Notes: generated by a model from the sequence alone, not told the origin. Positions 45,046 through 53,194 are shown, counted from the first letter of the stretch. The stretch: DNA of 64,000 nt from Rariloculus sp965263005 (GCF_965263005.1 NZ_OZ253579.1:3472001-3536000); one strand, 5' to 3'. Translations and numbers: made by a program.

Positions 45046-46161
45046 ATGACTATCGGAAAGCCCCCGTTTGTTGTGATGGGTGCCATGGCAGCCGCACTGT
45101 CGGCACTACCGGCGAGTAGCCAGTCGCCGCCGCCATCGGCCTTGATCAACCAGCAATCCGCGGAAACAGTGGAAGCGGCCCGCGCTGCATCCCCGCACAC
45201 CGCCGAATCGACCTTTGCCTATTTCCAGGAGGAAGCCGAGAGGTTCCTGGCCGAAGCCACCGAGCAAATTTGGGACCCCACGGCACCGCGGGAGGAGTCG
45301 CCACGAACCCCTTGGGGCGACCCGGACCTGGCCGGCTACTGGCTGAACGTGGCCTACGTGCCGCTGGAACGCCCCGACGAATTGGCGGACAAGGCGTTGT
45401 ATACCGAAGAGGAAGCCGTCACGGCTTTTGTCCGATGGGCGACCCAGGATGCGTCGGTGGACCCGGCCACCGTGCACTACGACTGGACGGAGTTCGGGAT
45501 GGATAACTGGCAGAGTCCCATCCGCCCGAATCGCAGGACGTCGCTCATCGTGGACCCGCCGAACGGGAAGAGACCGCCGCGGACGGACGAAGGGCAGGCA
45601 CGGCTCCAGGAACAGGCGCGCCGGCATACGCTCGAATCCCGGGGGCTCTACGAGCGCTGTATTCTAGGCAACCAGGGACCGCCGCGGGTCCCGTTCCTGC
45701 AGAATACCGGCGAGTCCCAGATCGTGCAGACGCCCGAGGCGCTGGTTCTCATCACCCAGGCCAACAGCGACGTGCGAATTATTCACCTCGACGGCTCACC
45801 TCATGCTCCGGAGACGGTGCGCGGATATCTCGGGGACTCGCGCGCACACTGGGAGGGCGACACTCTGGTCATCGAAACCACAAATTTCAGCGAGAACCGC
45901 GCGTGGAGCGGCTCTGCCGGAAATCTCCACCTCGAGGAACGCCTGACCCGCGTCGCTGACGACACCTTGCTCTACGAAGCGACGATTACCGATCCAACGA
46001 CGTGGGAGGCGCCGTGGAGCATCGAGGTCCCCTGGCCACGCCTGGATCCTCCGGGGCTGTTCGAGTTCGCCTGCCACGAACAGAACTATGGCATTATCAA
46101 TGTGCTCAGAGGGGCCAGGGTCCGCGCCGCGGAATATCAGGCCACTCAGGCAGCCGAGTAA
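45046..46161 (+). CDS. Secreted protein with WEGDTLV-type domain (long form, copy 2)
   Basis: The product is 371 residues with a signal peptide (ALPASS-QSP). N-terminal segments IVDPPNGKRPPRT and YERCILGNQG match the long form at 37693 (IDPPNGRIPP, YDRCITRGIL). The C-terminal domain has YLGDSRAHWEGDTLVIET, TRVADDTLLYEATITDPTTW and FEFACHEQNYG. The gap to the preceding short form is 39 bp and to DUF6152 17 bp, so the three are likely one operon. Confidence 0.78.
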   Translation: MTIGKPPFVVMGAMAAALSALPASSQSPPPSALINQQSAETVEAARAASPHTAESTFAYFQEEAERFLAEATEQIWDPTAPREESPRTPWGDPDLAGYWLNVAYVPLERPDELADKALYTEEEAVTAFVRWATQDASVDPATVHYDWTEFGMDNWQSPIRPNRRTSLIVDPPNGKRPPRTDEGQARLQEQARRHTLESRGLYERCILGNQGPPRVPFLQNTGESQIVQTPEALVLITQANSDVRIIHLDGSPHAPETVRGYLGDSRAHWEGDTLVIETTNFSENRAWSGSAGNLHLEERLTRVADDTLLYEATITDPTTWEAPWSIEVPWPRLDPPGLFEFACHEQNYGIINVLRGARVRAAEYQATQAAE

Positions 46162-46178
46162 CCACAGGGGAGCGAATC

Positions 46179-46610
46179 ATGAAGAAAGTACTCGGATTGG
46201 TCCTGACGACCACGGGCTTGGCGGCTTGGCTCGCATCCGGAACCGTAACGGCACACCACTCGTTCGCGGCAGCGTATGACGAAGACGCACCGCTGAACAT
46301 CGAGGGCGTCGTCACGAAAGTGGAGTTGACCAACCCCCACTCATGGCTGTGGGTGGACGTGACCGACGAAAACGGCACCACCACCAACTGGGGCTTCGAG
46401 GGCGGTCCGCCGGTAAACCTCTTCAGGAACGGCCTGACCAGGGATGCGCTGCCGGTCGGCTCGGAGATCAAGGTCTTCGCCTATCAAGCCAAGAGCGGCG
46501 AGAACAAGGGTGTGGCCGTATTCTTCGAGTATCTCGACGGCCGGAAGATTTTCATGGGCGGCTCGGCGCCAGGGGCCGACGGTCGGCCACGACCCGACAA
46601 CAATAACTAG
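46179..46610 (+). CDS. DUF6152 family secreted protein (copy 2)
   Basis: The product is 143 residues from ATG 46179 after ACAGGGGAG. The leader ends ASGTVTA, followed by HHSFAAAYDEDAPLNIEG, then KVELTNPHSWLWVDV and LFRNGLTRDALPVGSEI. As in copy 1, cleavage would expose His-His at the N-terminus. It is the last secreted gene before the two DUF6644 membrane genes. Confidence 0.87.
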   Translation: MKKVLGLVLTTTGLAAWLASGTVTAHHSFAAAYDEDAPLNIEGVVTKVELTNPHSWLWVDVTDENGTTTNWGFEGGPPVNLFRNGLTRDALPVGSEIKVFAYQAKSGENKGVAVFFEYLDGRKIFMGGSAPGADGRPRPDNNN

Positions 46611-46672
46611 CCGCCCCCCGCGGCGTGTCGACCCGCTGGTGACGACGACCGGTAATAGTACCGGGCTCATTG

Positions 46673-47173
46673 ATGTCGTTGCTTGAACTGTGCCAGTGGC
46701 TGGCGGCGACGCCGGCCAGCATCGCCTTACGCGAATCCCACTATCTCTACCTCGCCGTTCTGGCCACGCACGTACTCACGCTCGGCGTGTTCCTGGGGAC
46801 GGCGTTGATCATCGATCTGCGCCTTCTGGGCCTGGCGATGCGCAGTGTACCGGTGTCGGAATTTCTGTCACGCCTGCTGCCGTGGACTGTCGGAGGGTTC
46901 GTGGTGATGGTCGCCAGCGGATCGCTGATGTTCTTCGCGGCGCCGGTTGACAAGTACGCCAACCTGTTCTTTCGCGCCAAAATGGGGTTGCTGCTTCTCG
47001 CCGGGATCACGGCATGGTTGTTTTACCGGACTGTTCGGCGCCGGATCGGCGAATGGGACAGGGACCCGGTGCCGCCTGCGGCGGCGCGGCTTACCGGCGG
47101 CCTGTCACTCGTGTTCTGGATCGCCATTCTCGTGGCGGGACGCATGATTCCCTATCAGCAGTACTGGTTCTAA
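46673..47173 (+). CDS. DUF6644 family membrane protein (copy 1)
   Basis: The product is 166 residues from ATG 46673 with about four transmembrane helices (YLYLAVLATHVLTLGVFLGT; LLPWTVGGFVVMVASGSLMF; MGLLLLAGITAWLFY; GGLSLVFWIAILVAGRMIPY). One His lies in the first membrane helix (ATHVL). The stop is followed two bases later by the next gene's ATG. The function is unknown; the position right after the DUF6152 gene is the clue. Confidence 0.78.
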   Translation: MSLLELCQWLAATPASIALRESHYLYLAVLATHVLTLGVFLGTALIIDLRLLGLAMRSVPVSEFLSRLLPWTVGGFVVMVASGSLMFFAAPVDKYANLFFRAKMGLLLLAGITAWLFYRTVRRRIGEWDRDPVPPAAARLTGGLSLVFWIAILVAGRMIPYQQYWF

Positions 47174-47175
47174 TA

Positions 47176-47646
47176 ATGTCGCTGCTCGAGATTTTCCACT
47201 GGCTGGAACATTTGCCGCTGCTCGTTGCGATGCGCGATTCACCGTGGATATTCCCCGTCATCGCAACTCTTCACCTGCTTGGGCTCGCGATCATCGGTGG
47301 CGCCGTGCTGGTGGTCGACCTTCGCCTGCTGGGCCTGGGATTGGTCCGTCAGCCCGTGGCGCAACTCGCTCGCGGCGCCGAACCGTTGCTGCTGACCGGT
47401 ATCGCCCTCATGCTGCTGACGGGGCCCTGGCTCTTCATGTGCTTCGCGACCAAGTACTACTACCTCACGCCGTTCTGGATAAAGCTGGCATCCCTCGTAC
47501 TGGTTCTCGTCTTTACCTTCACGATTCGACGGCGTGCCGTATCGAGTTCCGTGGCCACCCACCCGAAGCGCGTACTGTTGGCCATCACGTCGCTGGCGCT
47601 CTGGTTTGTCGTCGCGCTGGGTGGACGATTGATCGGATTTCCGTGA
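47176..47646 (+). CDS. DUF6644 family membrane protein (copy 2)
   Basis: The product is 156 residues from ATG 47176 with four predicted transmembrane helices. It is a paralogue of the previous gene: both open MSLLE, and the first helix has IATLHLLGLAIIG with a His, as ATHVL in copy 1. The shared VVDLRLLGL follows. The 2-bp gap implies translational coupling and possibly a heterodimer. The run of the module ends here, where IS debris begins. Confidence 0.78.
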   Translation: MSLLEIFHWLEHLPLLVAMRDSPWIFPVIATLHLLGLAIIGGAVLVVDLRLLGLGLVRQPVAQLARGAEPLLLTGIALMLLTGPWLFMCFATKYYYLTPFWIKLASLVLVLVFTFTIRRRAVSSSVATHPKRVLLAITSLALWFVVALGGRLIGFP

Positions 47647-47694
47647 CCCGCCTTGGCCCGCGGGCACGACCGAGGTGCGTCGCGGGGGTGTGTG

Positions 47695-48015
47695 AACCCC
47701 GTACACCCGGAAGTTCTGCTCCCACACCCGACGAATGTGCTCGCGCAATCGCGCGTCGCGACCGGCTCGTGCCGGCCACCGGCTGCGATCCGCTTCCTTG
47801 GCCTTGCTTTCGTAATACGTCGACGGGGCGATCGGCAGCACCCTGCAGATCGGCTCGACCCCGTAGTCATCCCGGTGCGCGTCGATGAAGCACGTCATGG
47901 CTTCGGTCAGCGGTCGAGCTCCGCCTGGGCAAAATAGGCCGACGCCTTGCGCAGTATCTCGTTCGCCCGGCACAGCTCGCGGTTCTCCCGCTCCAGCGCC
48001 TTGAGGCGGTCCGGT
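47695..48015 (-). mobile_element. IS3-family remnant (orfA C-terminus and orfB N-terminus)
   Basis: On the minus strand, 48015 to 47907 reads LKALERENRELCRANEILRK and then ASAYFAQAELDR to a stop, the end of an IS3-type OrfA. From 47898 follows the start of OrfB (MTCFIDAHRDDYGVEPICRV, LPIAPSTYYESKAKE, REHIRRVWEQNFRVYGV). OrfB is cut at 47695, so the DDE catalytic domain is absent. The upstream part of OrfA is also missing. Confidence 0.75.
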
Positions 48016-48312
48016 AACGGAGGGCAGGAACGCTTTCTGTCGGAGGCGCGAGGCGGAGGCCCGCGACGGTATCGTGACGCTCGAAGCGGTTGGGCCGGAG
48101 GGGAGACGGCTGCTGAAAACAACTCGGGAGCAGACGCGATTCGGGACCGGGAGGGTGAAGAACGGGGCTGCGGAGGCGGAGGCCGGAGGCTGTTGCGGAC
48201 CGATGCCCTGCTTGTTTGGTGTAGTCACTTATGACAACATGCCGGCACGAGCCATGACATCCGGCCGATTGGATGGGTTCGGGCGGCGCGCAAGGCGTAC
48301 GAAAAGTTTCCC

Positions 48313-48597
48313 TTGGCCGTACGCGACCGCGTCAACACGGCGCTGACGATTGCCGCCGAGGGCGGCAAGGCGGACATCGCCAAGCCGCTCAAGGGGCTCG
48401 GATCGGGCGTGCTGGAGATCGCGGTGCGTCATAGGACTGACGCCTACCGCGTCGTCTACGTCACCGAGGTGGCCGGAGCCCTGTGGGTGATACACGCATT
48501 CAAGAAGAAATCGAGCACCGGGATCGAGACCCCGAAAGTGGTGGTGGACCTCATTCGGGCGCGGCTGGGACGGTCGAAAAAGGAGCTGTCGAAATGA
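48313..48597 (+). CDS. HigB-like (phage-related, DUF891-type) toxin, start unresolved
   Basis: The C-terminal 94 residues from TTG 48313 match the RelE/ParE-like toxin family (KPLKGLGSGVLEIAVRH, AYRVVYV, VIHAFKKKSSTGIETPK). In the same frame similarity extends upstream: GWVRAARKAYEKFP is expected before this start and is encoded from about 48271, but the only codons there are ATT or ATC, and a stop sits at 48232. Either a rare start is used or the start was lost to a small indel; an ATG at 48254 lies in a different frame. The stop overlaps the antitoxin start by four bases. Confidence 0.75.
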   Translation: MAVRDRVNTALTIAAEGGKADIAKPLKGLGSGVLEIAVRHRTDAYRVVYVTEVAGALWVIHAFKKKSSTGIETPKVVVDLIRARLGRSKKELSK

Positions 48598-48923
48598 ACG
48601 AGAGTGAATTCGAGATGGTTCGGGGAAGCGGAAACGTCTTCCGCGACTTCGAGGACCCGCACGCGGATCTGAAACAGGCCAAGGCGATCCTTGCGGCCCG
48701 GGTCATCACGGTGCTGGACGAGCGCGGCCTCACGGTGCGAGAAACCGCCGCGCTGACCGGCTTCGCCGCGGCGGATTTCTCAAGAATCCGCAACGCGGAC
48801 CTTGGGCGTTTCACGCTCGACAGACTGATGAGGATGCTTGCGGCTCTGGACCGCAGCATCAAGGTTACGGTCCATATCGATCCATTGCGTACGGGGCAAG
48901 ATGCGGCGTTGCCTCCTGCGTGA
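48594..48923 (+). CDS. HigA-like XRE-family antitoxin
   Basis: The product is 109 residues with a helix-turn-helix of the XRE type (RGLTVRETAALTGFAAADFS, RIRNADLGRFTLDRL). ATG 48594 overlaps the toxin stop (ATGA), the usual toxin-first HigBA arrangement, and AGGAG precedes it. It should bind and neutralise the toxin and repress its own operon. It lies between IS3 remnants beside a tRNA gene. Confidence 0.85.
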   Translation: MNESEFEMVRGSGNVFRDFEDPHADLKQAKAILAARVITVLDERGLTVRETAALTGFAAADFSRIRNADLGRFTLDRLMRMLAALDRSIKVTVHIDPLRTGQDAALPPA

Positions 48924-48964
48924 AATATGCGCCCGATATCTTCACAGGGGCTGCAATGACCGGT

Positions 48965-49089
48965 TAGGCGGATGACCAACTCGTGCGGCCCACGAAGGCC
49001 GCCGCTAGAGTGCGTTCGCCCTTCACCGCTGACAGCGCCACTTTCGCCTTGAACGCCGATGAATGATTACGTCTCTTTTTCCGGGTCAT
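48965..49089 (-). pseudogene. IS3-type orfA N-terminal fragment
   Basis: From ATG 49089, after AGAAGGAG, the frame reads MTRKKRRNHSSAFKAKVALS, then AVKGERTLAAAF, the N-terminal start of a different IS3-type OrfA, before it stops about 40 codons in. Nothing of the HTH core or orfB follows. It is a distinct element from the one at 47695-48015, judging by its opening. Confidence 0.65.
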
Positions 49090-49341
49090 CTTCTGCTCCT
49101 TCTCTCTCGAGAATCCTAAGCTAGAAGATTCCACTTATCAGGTCACAATCCCTGTCCAACCCCCGGGGTCCATCTCTCCCGTAACGAAGGACAGGACCTT
49201 AGTCTTTCGATCCTGTTCTATCGATTCATAGATCGCCTGACGCGCCGTATAGCTCATAGGTGCCTGCCCAAACCAAAGTGATAACGAAAAAGATAATCTA
49301 AACTAACAACATTAGTAAAAACAGTAGTTTACTACAATAAT

Positions 49342-49431
49342 TGGCGGAGGGAGTGGGATTCGAACCCACGGTACAGCAAGCTGTACACTTGATTTCGAGT
49401 CAAGCCCGTTAAACCGCTCCGGCATCCCTCC
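49342..49431 (-). tRNA. tRNA-Ser(CGA)
   Basis: The minus strand folds as a class II tRNA. The acceptor is GGAGGGA paired with TCCCTCC, with discriminator G and encoded CCA. The anticodon stem is CTTGA/TCAAG with loop CTCGAAA (anticodon CGA). A long variable arm (TGTACAGC...GCTGTAC) is typical of tRNA-Ser, and the T-loop is GGTTCGAATCC. Its 3' end faces the mobile-element scar at 47.6-49.1 kb. Confidence 0.95.
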
Positions 49432-49584
49432 GCGCGCAAATCTAGCAGCAAGGCATGTGCGGGTAAATAGCGGCGGCCTCGAGCAGCCGGTGTCCGTGCC
49501 GGCCGCGCTCGCTGAAGAACGGGTACAACTGCCCCGCTTCGACGGGTCGTTGCGTCGATGCCTCCTGCCTGCTCCTTCTGAGCT

Positions 49585-49968
49585 CTACCGGCTCAAGGCG
49601 GCAGCGCCGAGGTGTCCGAGCCAGACCGCGAACAGACAGACCACGACCGAGAGTGCGACGTTGGCGCTCGCCCCGAACCAGTGGCCGTCACGCGCCAGAT
49701 TGAGCGTCTGGAGGCTCAACGCGGAGAAGGTCGTGAATCCGCCGCACACGCCGACCATCAGGAACGCACGTGCGTCGGGCGACACGAAGAAGCGGCCGTC
49801 GGCGACGGTCAGCGTCGCGACGAATCCGATGATCAACGAGCCCGTGACATTGACGAACAACGTGCCCCACGGAAAGCCCACGCCGATGTAGCGCGCGGCC
49901 AGGTCCGAGCAGCCATAGCGCGCCATGCCGCCGAGCGCGCTGCCGAGCCCGATCCAGATGTAGCTCAC
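49585..49968 (-). CDS. crcB: Fluoride channel/exporter CrcB (Fluc)
   Basis: The product is 127 residues from GTG 49968 with four helices and the Fluc signatures GGMARY, GFPWGTLFVNVTGSLIIGF and GGFTTFSALSLQT. It works as a dual-topology dimer exporting fluoride. I looked for a fluoride riboswitch upstream and did not see a convincing match. It is the first core gene to the right of the tRNA. Confidence 0.93.
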   Translation of the reverse strand: MSYIWIGLGSALGGMARYGCSDLAARYIGVGFPWGTLFVNVTGSLIIGFVATLTVADGRFFVSPDARAFLMVGVCGGFTTFSALSLQTLNLARDGHWFGASANVALSVVVCLFAVWLGHLGAAALSR

Positions 49969-50117
49969 GTTCGAGGTTCCGGTCGGGTGCCAGAGCGGGG
50001 ATCGCGCATGCGCCTAGTTTAGCGAAAAGCGTCCCGGCAATGGCGCCCAGGCCATGGGATCGCGGCGCCTGCGTCCCAGCCGGAAATCGTCTCCGGCGGT
50101 GGCGCCCGCCTCCGCAC

Positions 50118-52367
50118 CTACCGCGCGCGCAGCATCCGCATGCCGTTGAGCGTAACGAGCACGGTGGCGCCGACATCGGCGACGACGGCCATCCACAGCG
50201 TCGCGATTCCGGGGACCGCAAGTGCGAGAAACGCGAGCTTGAGGCCGAGGCTGAGCACGACGTTCTCAACCACGAGGCGATGCGCCTTGCGGCCGATAGC
50301 GACTACCCGCGGCAATTGCCCGAGGTCGTCGTGCATCAGCACGATGTCGGCGACCTCCATGGCCTGGTGCGAGCCGACCCCGCCCATCGCGATGCCGAGC
50401 CTGGCGCCAGCGAGCGCCGGCGTGTCGTTGATACCGTCGCCGACCATTGCCGCGCTGCCGTACCGCGCTTCGAGCCGCTTCACGGCAGCGAGCTTGGCAT
50501 CGGGCATGAGCTCGGCCTCGAACTCGTCGATCGCGCCAAGCCGGCTCGCGATCGACTCGGCGACCTCGGCTCGGTCACCGGTCAGCATGACGAGACGGTA
50601 GTCCCTGTCGATCGACTTGAGCGCCCGAAGCGCCGCGCGCGCCTCAGGCCGGAGCCTGTCTTCGACCTGGATATAGCCAAGCAGCCGCTCGTCCTGGCCG
50701 ACGAGCATGAGCGAGCGCGCATTCGCGTCGTCTTCGGGCTGCAACGCATCGAGGTCAGCGGACGACTCAAACAGTGCCGCATGGCCGACCGTGACGCGGT
50801 GCCCGTCCAGCGTGCCGCTGACGCCGCGGCCGGCGTGCGAGACCACATCCGTCGCGCGCGCATAGCGGTGCTGCAGATCCCGATCCGTCGCGGCTTCGAG
50901 CACGGCGTGCGCGAACGGATGCGTCGAGCCGCGCTCGACTGAAGCCGCCACCGCTACGAGGTCGTCGCAGGGCTCGCACAACTCGGCGCTCACGGGCTCG
51001 TGGGCGCAATCGCGCGACCGCGTCCGCGTGACGACGGGCCGTCCGTAAGTCAAGGTCCCGGTCTTGTCGAACGCGAACGCGCGCGTGCTCGCGAGCGCAT
51101 CGAGTTGCGCGCCGCCCTTGACGAGCACGCCGAGCGTCGCAAGCCGCGTCAACGCGCTGACCACGGTGACCGGGATGCTGATGATCAGCGCGCACGGGCA
51201 AGCGATGATCAGCAATGCCAGACCCCGGTACAGCCAGCCCGGCGCGCCGTTCTGCTCAGCGAGCAGCGGCTGGCCGAAAGCGAGTGGCGGGACGAGCGCG
51301 ACGCCCACGGCGAGCAGGACTACCGTCGGCATGTACCACCGCGCAAACCGGTCGACGATCCGCTCGGCCGGCGAGCGTTGCGCCTGCGCTTGCTCGACGA
51401 GCGCGGCGATCCGCGAAATCGTGAAATCCTCGGCGCGGCAGGCGACCGCGATCTCGAGCGTCCCCTGGCCGTTGATCGTGCCGGCGAATACATCGTCGCC
51501 CACGCTCTTCGGTGCGGGCAGCGATTCTCCCGTGATCGCGGCTTCGTCGACGCCTGACGCACCCTCAACGATTCGCCCGTCGGCCGGGACGCGTTCGCCG
51601 GGTTTGACAAGAATCAGGTCGCCGGGCGCGAGCTCGACGACAGGGCGCTGCGTATAGTGCCGGTGGCCGTCGCCGCTTGACGCCTCGGCAGCGCTGATGA
51701 CCGTGGCTTCGTCGGGCCTGAGCGTGAGCAGCGCACGCAGCGAGTCTCGCGATCGCGTGGCGCTGTAGCCTTCGAGCGCTTCGCCGAGTGTAAACAGCAG
51801 CACGACGGTCACAGCCTCGCCCGAAGCCCCGATCGCAACTGCGCCGACAACGGCCGTCGTCATCAACAGGTCCATCGTGATCCGGCGCGCATAGATCAGG
51901 GAACGCAAGGCCCGGTTCGAAATCGGGTAGCCCACGACAGCGATCACGAGCCAATGGAAAACCGTGACGAGGCTTGAGATCGGCGCGCTCGGATCGACGG
52001 CGCTCACCGGTATCATCGCGAGCACGGCCAGGCCGAGCGCGAGCGCAATTCGGGTCTCGTTGTGCCGCCACAGATAGTGCAGAAATCCGATGAAACCGGT
52101 CGCCTGCGCGGGCGTTGCGGGCGTTGCCTCGCTCGACGGGTCGACCAGGCGGTAACCCAGCGCGCCCACACGCATGCGCAACGTTTCCGTCGCGGCGCGG
52201 CCGCTGCACTCGAGCGTCTCGGCCATGAAATTGACGCGAACCTCATCGACCCCGTCGAGCTCGCCCAGCGCTTGCTCGATCGTCCGGGCACAGCCGGCAC
52301 AGTCCATCCCGGCGACCTTGAATCTAAGTCGCCGCGGCGAGCTGTTTTCGGCGGAAGTTGACGGCAT
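50118..52367 (-). CDS. zntA: Heavy-metal P1B-type ATPase (Zn/Cd/Pb type)
   Basis: The product is 749 residues. An N-terminal HMA domain contains GMDCAGC (Cys23, Cys26). Then come the A-domain TGES, the metal-transport CPC at 390-392 (IIACPCALIISI) and the phosphorylation motif DKTGT with Asp434. The GDGIND nucleotide motif and a final helix MAVVADVGATVLVTLNGMRM follow, the last carrying an Asp as in ZntA/CadA. It exports divalent soft metals. The MerR gene lies upstream on the same strand, and a MerR-type promoter overlaps the MerR stop. ZntA is the closest functional name; Cd or Pb are equally possible. Confidence 0.9.
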   Translation of the reverse strand: MPSTSAENSSPRRLRFKVAGMDCAGCARTIEQALGELDGVDEVRVNFMAETLECSGRAATETLRMRVGALGYRLVDPSSEATPATPAQATGFIGFLHYLWRHNETRIALALGLAVLAMIPVSAVDPSAPISSLVTVFHWLVIAVVGYPISNRALRSLIYARRITMDLLMTTAVVGAVAIGASGEAVTVVLLFTLGEALEGYSATRSRDSLRALLTLRPDEATVISAAEASSGDGHRHYTQRPVVELAPGDLILVKPGERVPADGRIVEGASGVDEAAITGESLPAPKSVGDDVFAGTINGQGTLEIAVACRAEDFTISRIAALVEQAQAQRSPAERIVDRFARWYMPTVVLLAVGVALVPPLAFGQPLLAEQNGAPGWLYRGLALLIIACPCALIISIPVTVVSALTRLATLGVLVKGGAQLDALASTRAFAFDKTGTLTYGRPVVTRTRSRDCAHEPVSAELCEPCDDLVAVAASVERGSTHPFAHAVLEAATDRDLQHRYARATDVVSHAGRGVSGTLDGHRVTVGHAALFESSADLDALQPEDDANARSLMLVGQDERLLGYIQVEDRLRPEARAALRALKSIDRDYRLVMLTGDRAEVAESIASRLGAIDEFEAELMPDAKLAAVKRLEARYGSAAMVGDGINDTPALAGARLGIAMGGVGSHQAMEVADIVLMHDDLGQLPRVVAIGRKAHRLVVENVVLSLGLKLAFLALAVPGIATLWMAVVADVGATVLVTLNGMRMLRAR

Positions 52368-52369
52368 GT

Positions 52370-52393
52370 GATTCGGATCGTACGGTCCGAATC
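52370..52393 (-). promoter_or_regulatory. Perfect 8-bp-arm hairpin directly upstream of the metal ATPase start
   Basis: GATTCGGA (52370-52377) and TCCGAATC (52386-52393) form a stem around an 8-nt, almost palindromic loop, ending 3 bp before the ATPase start codon on the transcript. There is no obvious ribosome site between them, so the hairpin could influence translation, or the dyad could bind a protein. Confidence 0.45.
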
Positions 52394-52395
52394 GC

Positions 52396-52427
52396 AGCCT
52401 ACACCTTCAAGTAAGGTTGAAGGTCAA
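52396..52427 (-). promoter_or_regulatory. MerR-type operator/promoter of the metal ATPase
   Basis: Reading the minus strand, -35 TTGACC (52427-52422) and -10 TAGGCT (52401-52396) are separated by 20 bp, the long spacer typical of MerR promoters. Between them lies the dyad ACCTTCAA/TTGAAGGT (52403-52410 and 52417-52424), spaced by 6 bp. The -35 overlaps the merR stop codon. It drives the ATPase. Confidence 0.8.
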
Positions 52428-53194
52428 GCGTGCAAAGCAGAATTTTCCGATTCGAGGTCGAGGAAGAACTGAGCGAACAGAAACGCTTTGTCGCCCTCGG
52501 CAGTGAAGAGGAAGCCTTCGTCCGTGCTTTCCAGGCGCGGCGCGCCGTGAGCGTGGCAATTGGCCTCAAGCGCGGCAATCTCGGTCAGCGCCTCCTCGAG
52601 AGCGGGATCGTAACCGGGGATCAGCACGCGATAACCGTCGCCGTCGCGCCAAACATGGATGTGCTTGCCCTCGAGTGCCCGCACGAGCTGATCCCGGCCG
52701 AAACGAGCCAGGCTGCAGCCCGTGCGCTCGAGCAGCCAGGCAAGCGTGGCTTGCGCCTGCGAATCGCCGTGATCGTGGCCGCAGACGCGCTGGATCAGGC
52801 GTTCGTAGAGATCTTCGGAGTCACCGCGGCCCGACTGGGCCCGCGCTTTGAGATCGAGCAGAAACACGCCCATTTCGTGGCGCTGGACCAGAAGCTCGGT
52901 GAGCTGCCGTTCGATCGCGAAGTAGCGTTCCTCGGCGACCGCGGTCACGGTCTCGTCCAGCAGATCGCCCGATTCAAGCCCCCTCAGCAGCAGCCGTATG
53001 TCGCTCAACGAAAAGCCGAGCCGTTGGGCGCGCTGAATGAACATCAGGGTCCGCTCGGCCTCGGGGCCGTAGATCCGGTAACCGGCGTCCGTGCGCCCGC
53101 TCGGCTTGAGCAGGCCCTGCTCTTCGTAGTAACGAAGCGTCGACGTCGAGACGCGGGTGAGATTCGCGAGCTGGCCGATCGTGAGCGTGGCCAT
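52424..53194 (-). CDS. MerR-family transcriptional regulator with long C-terminal domain
   Basis: The product is 256 residues, long for MerR. The winged-HTH is TLTIGQLANLTRVSTSTLRY followed by YEEQGLLKPSGRTDAGYRIY. A dimerisation helix runs to about 115. A ~140-residue C-terminal part is rich in His and Cys (RVCGHDHGDS, GCSLARF, ANCHAHG) and may form the metal sensor. It is upstream of the ATPase on the same strand, with the operator at its 3' end. A ZntR/CadR-like function is inferred. Confidence 0.88.
   Translation of the reverse strand: MATLTIGQLANLTRVSTSTLRYYEEQGLLKPSGRTDAGYRIYGPEAERTLMFIQRAQRLGFSLSDIRLLLRGLESGDLLDETVTAVAEERYFAIERQLTELLVQRHEMGVFLLDLKARAQSGRGDSEDLYERLIQRVCGHDHGDSQAQATLAWLLERTGCSLARFGRDQLVRALEGKHIHVWRDGDGYRVLIPGYDPALEEALTEIAALEANCHAHGAPRLESTDEGFLFTAEGDKAFLFAQFFLDLESENSALHA

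Noticed and set aside
49969..50117. Possible fluoride riboswitch upstream of crcB
   Set aside because: I could not line up the conserved crcB-motif pseudoknot segments with this sequence; only a general GC-rich stem is visible.
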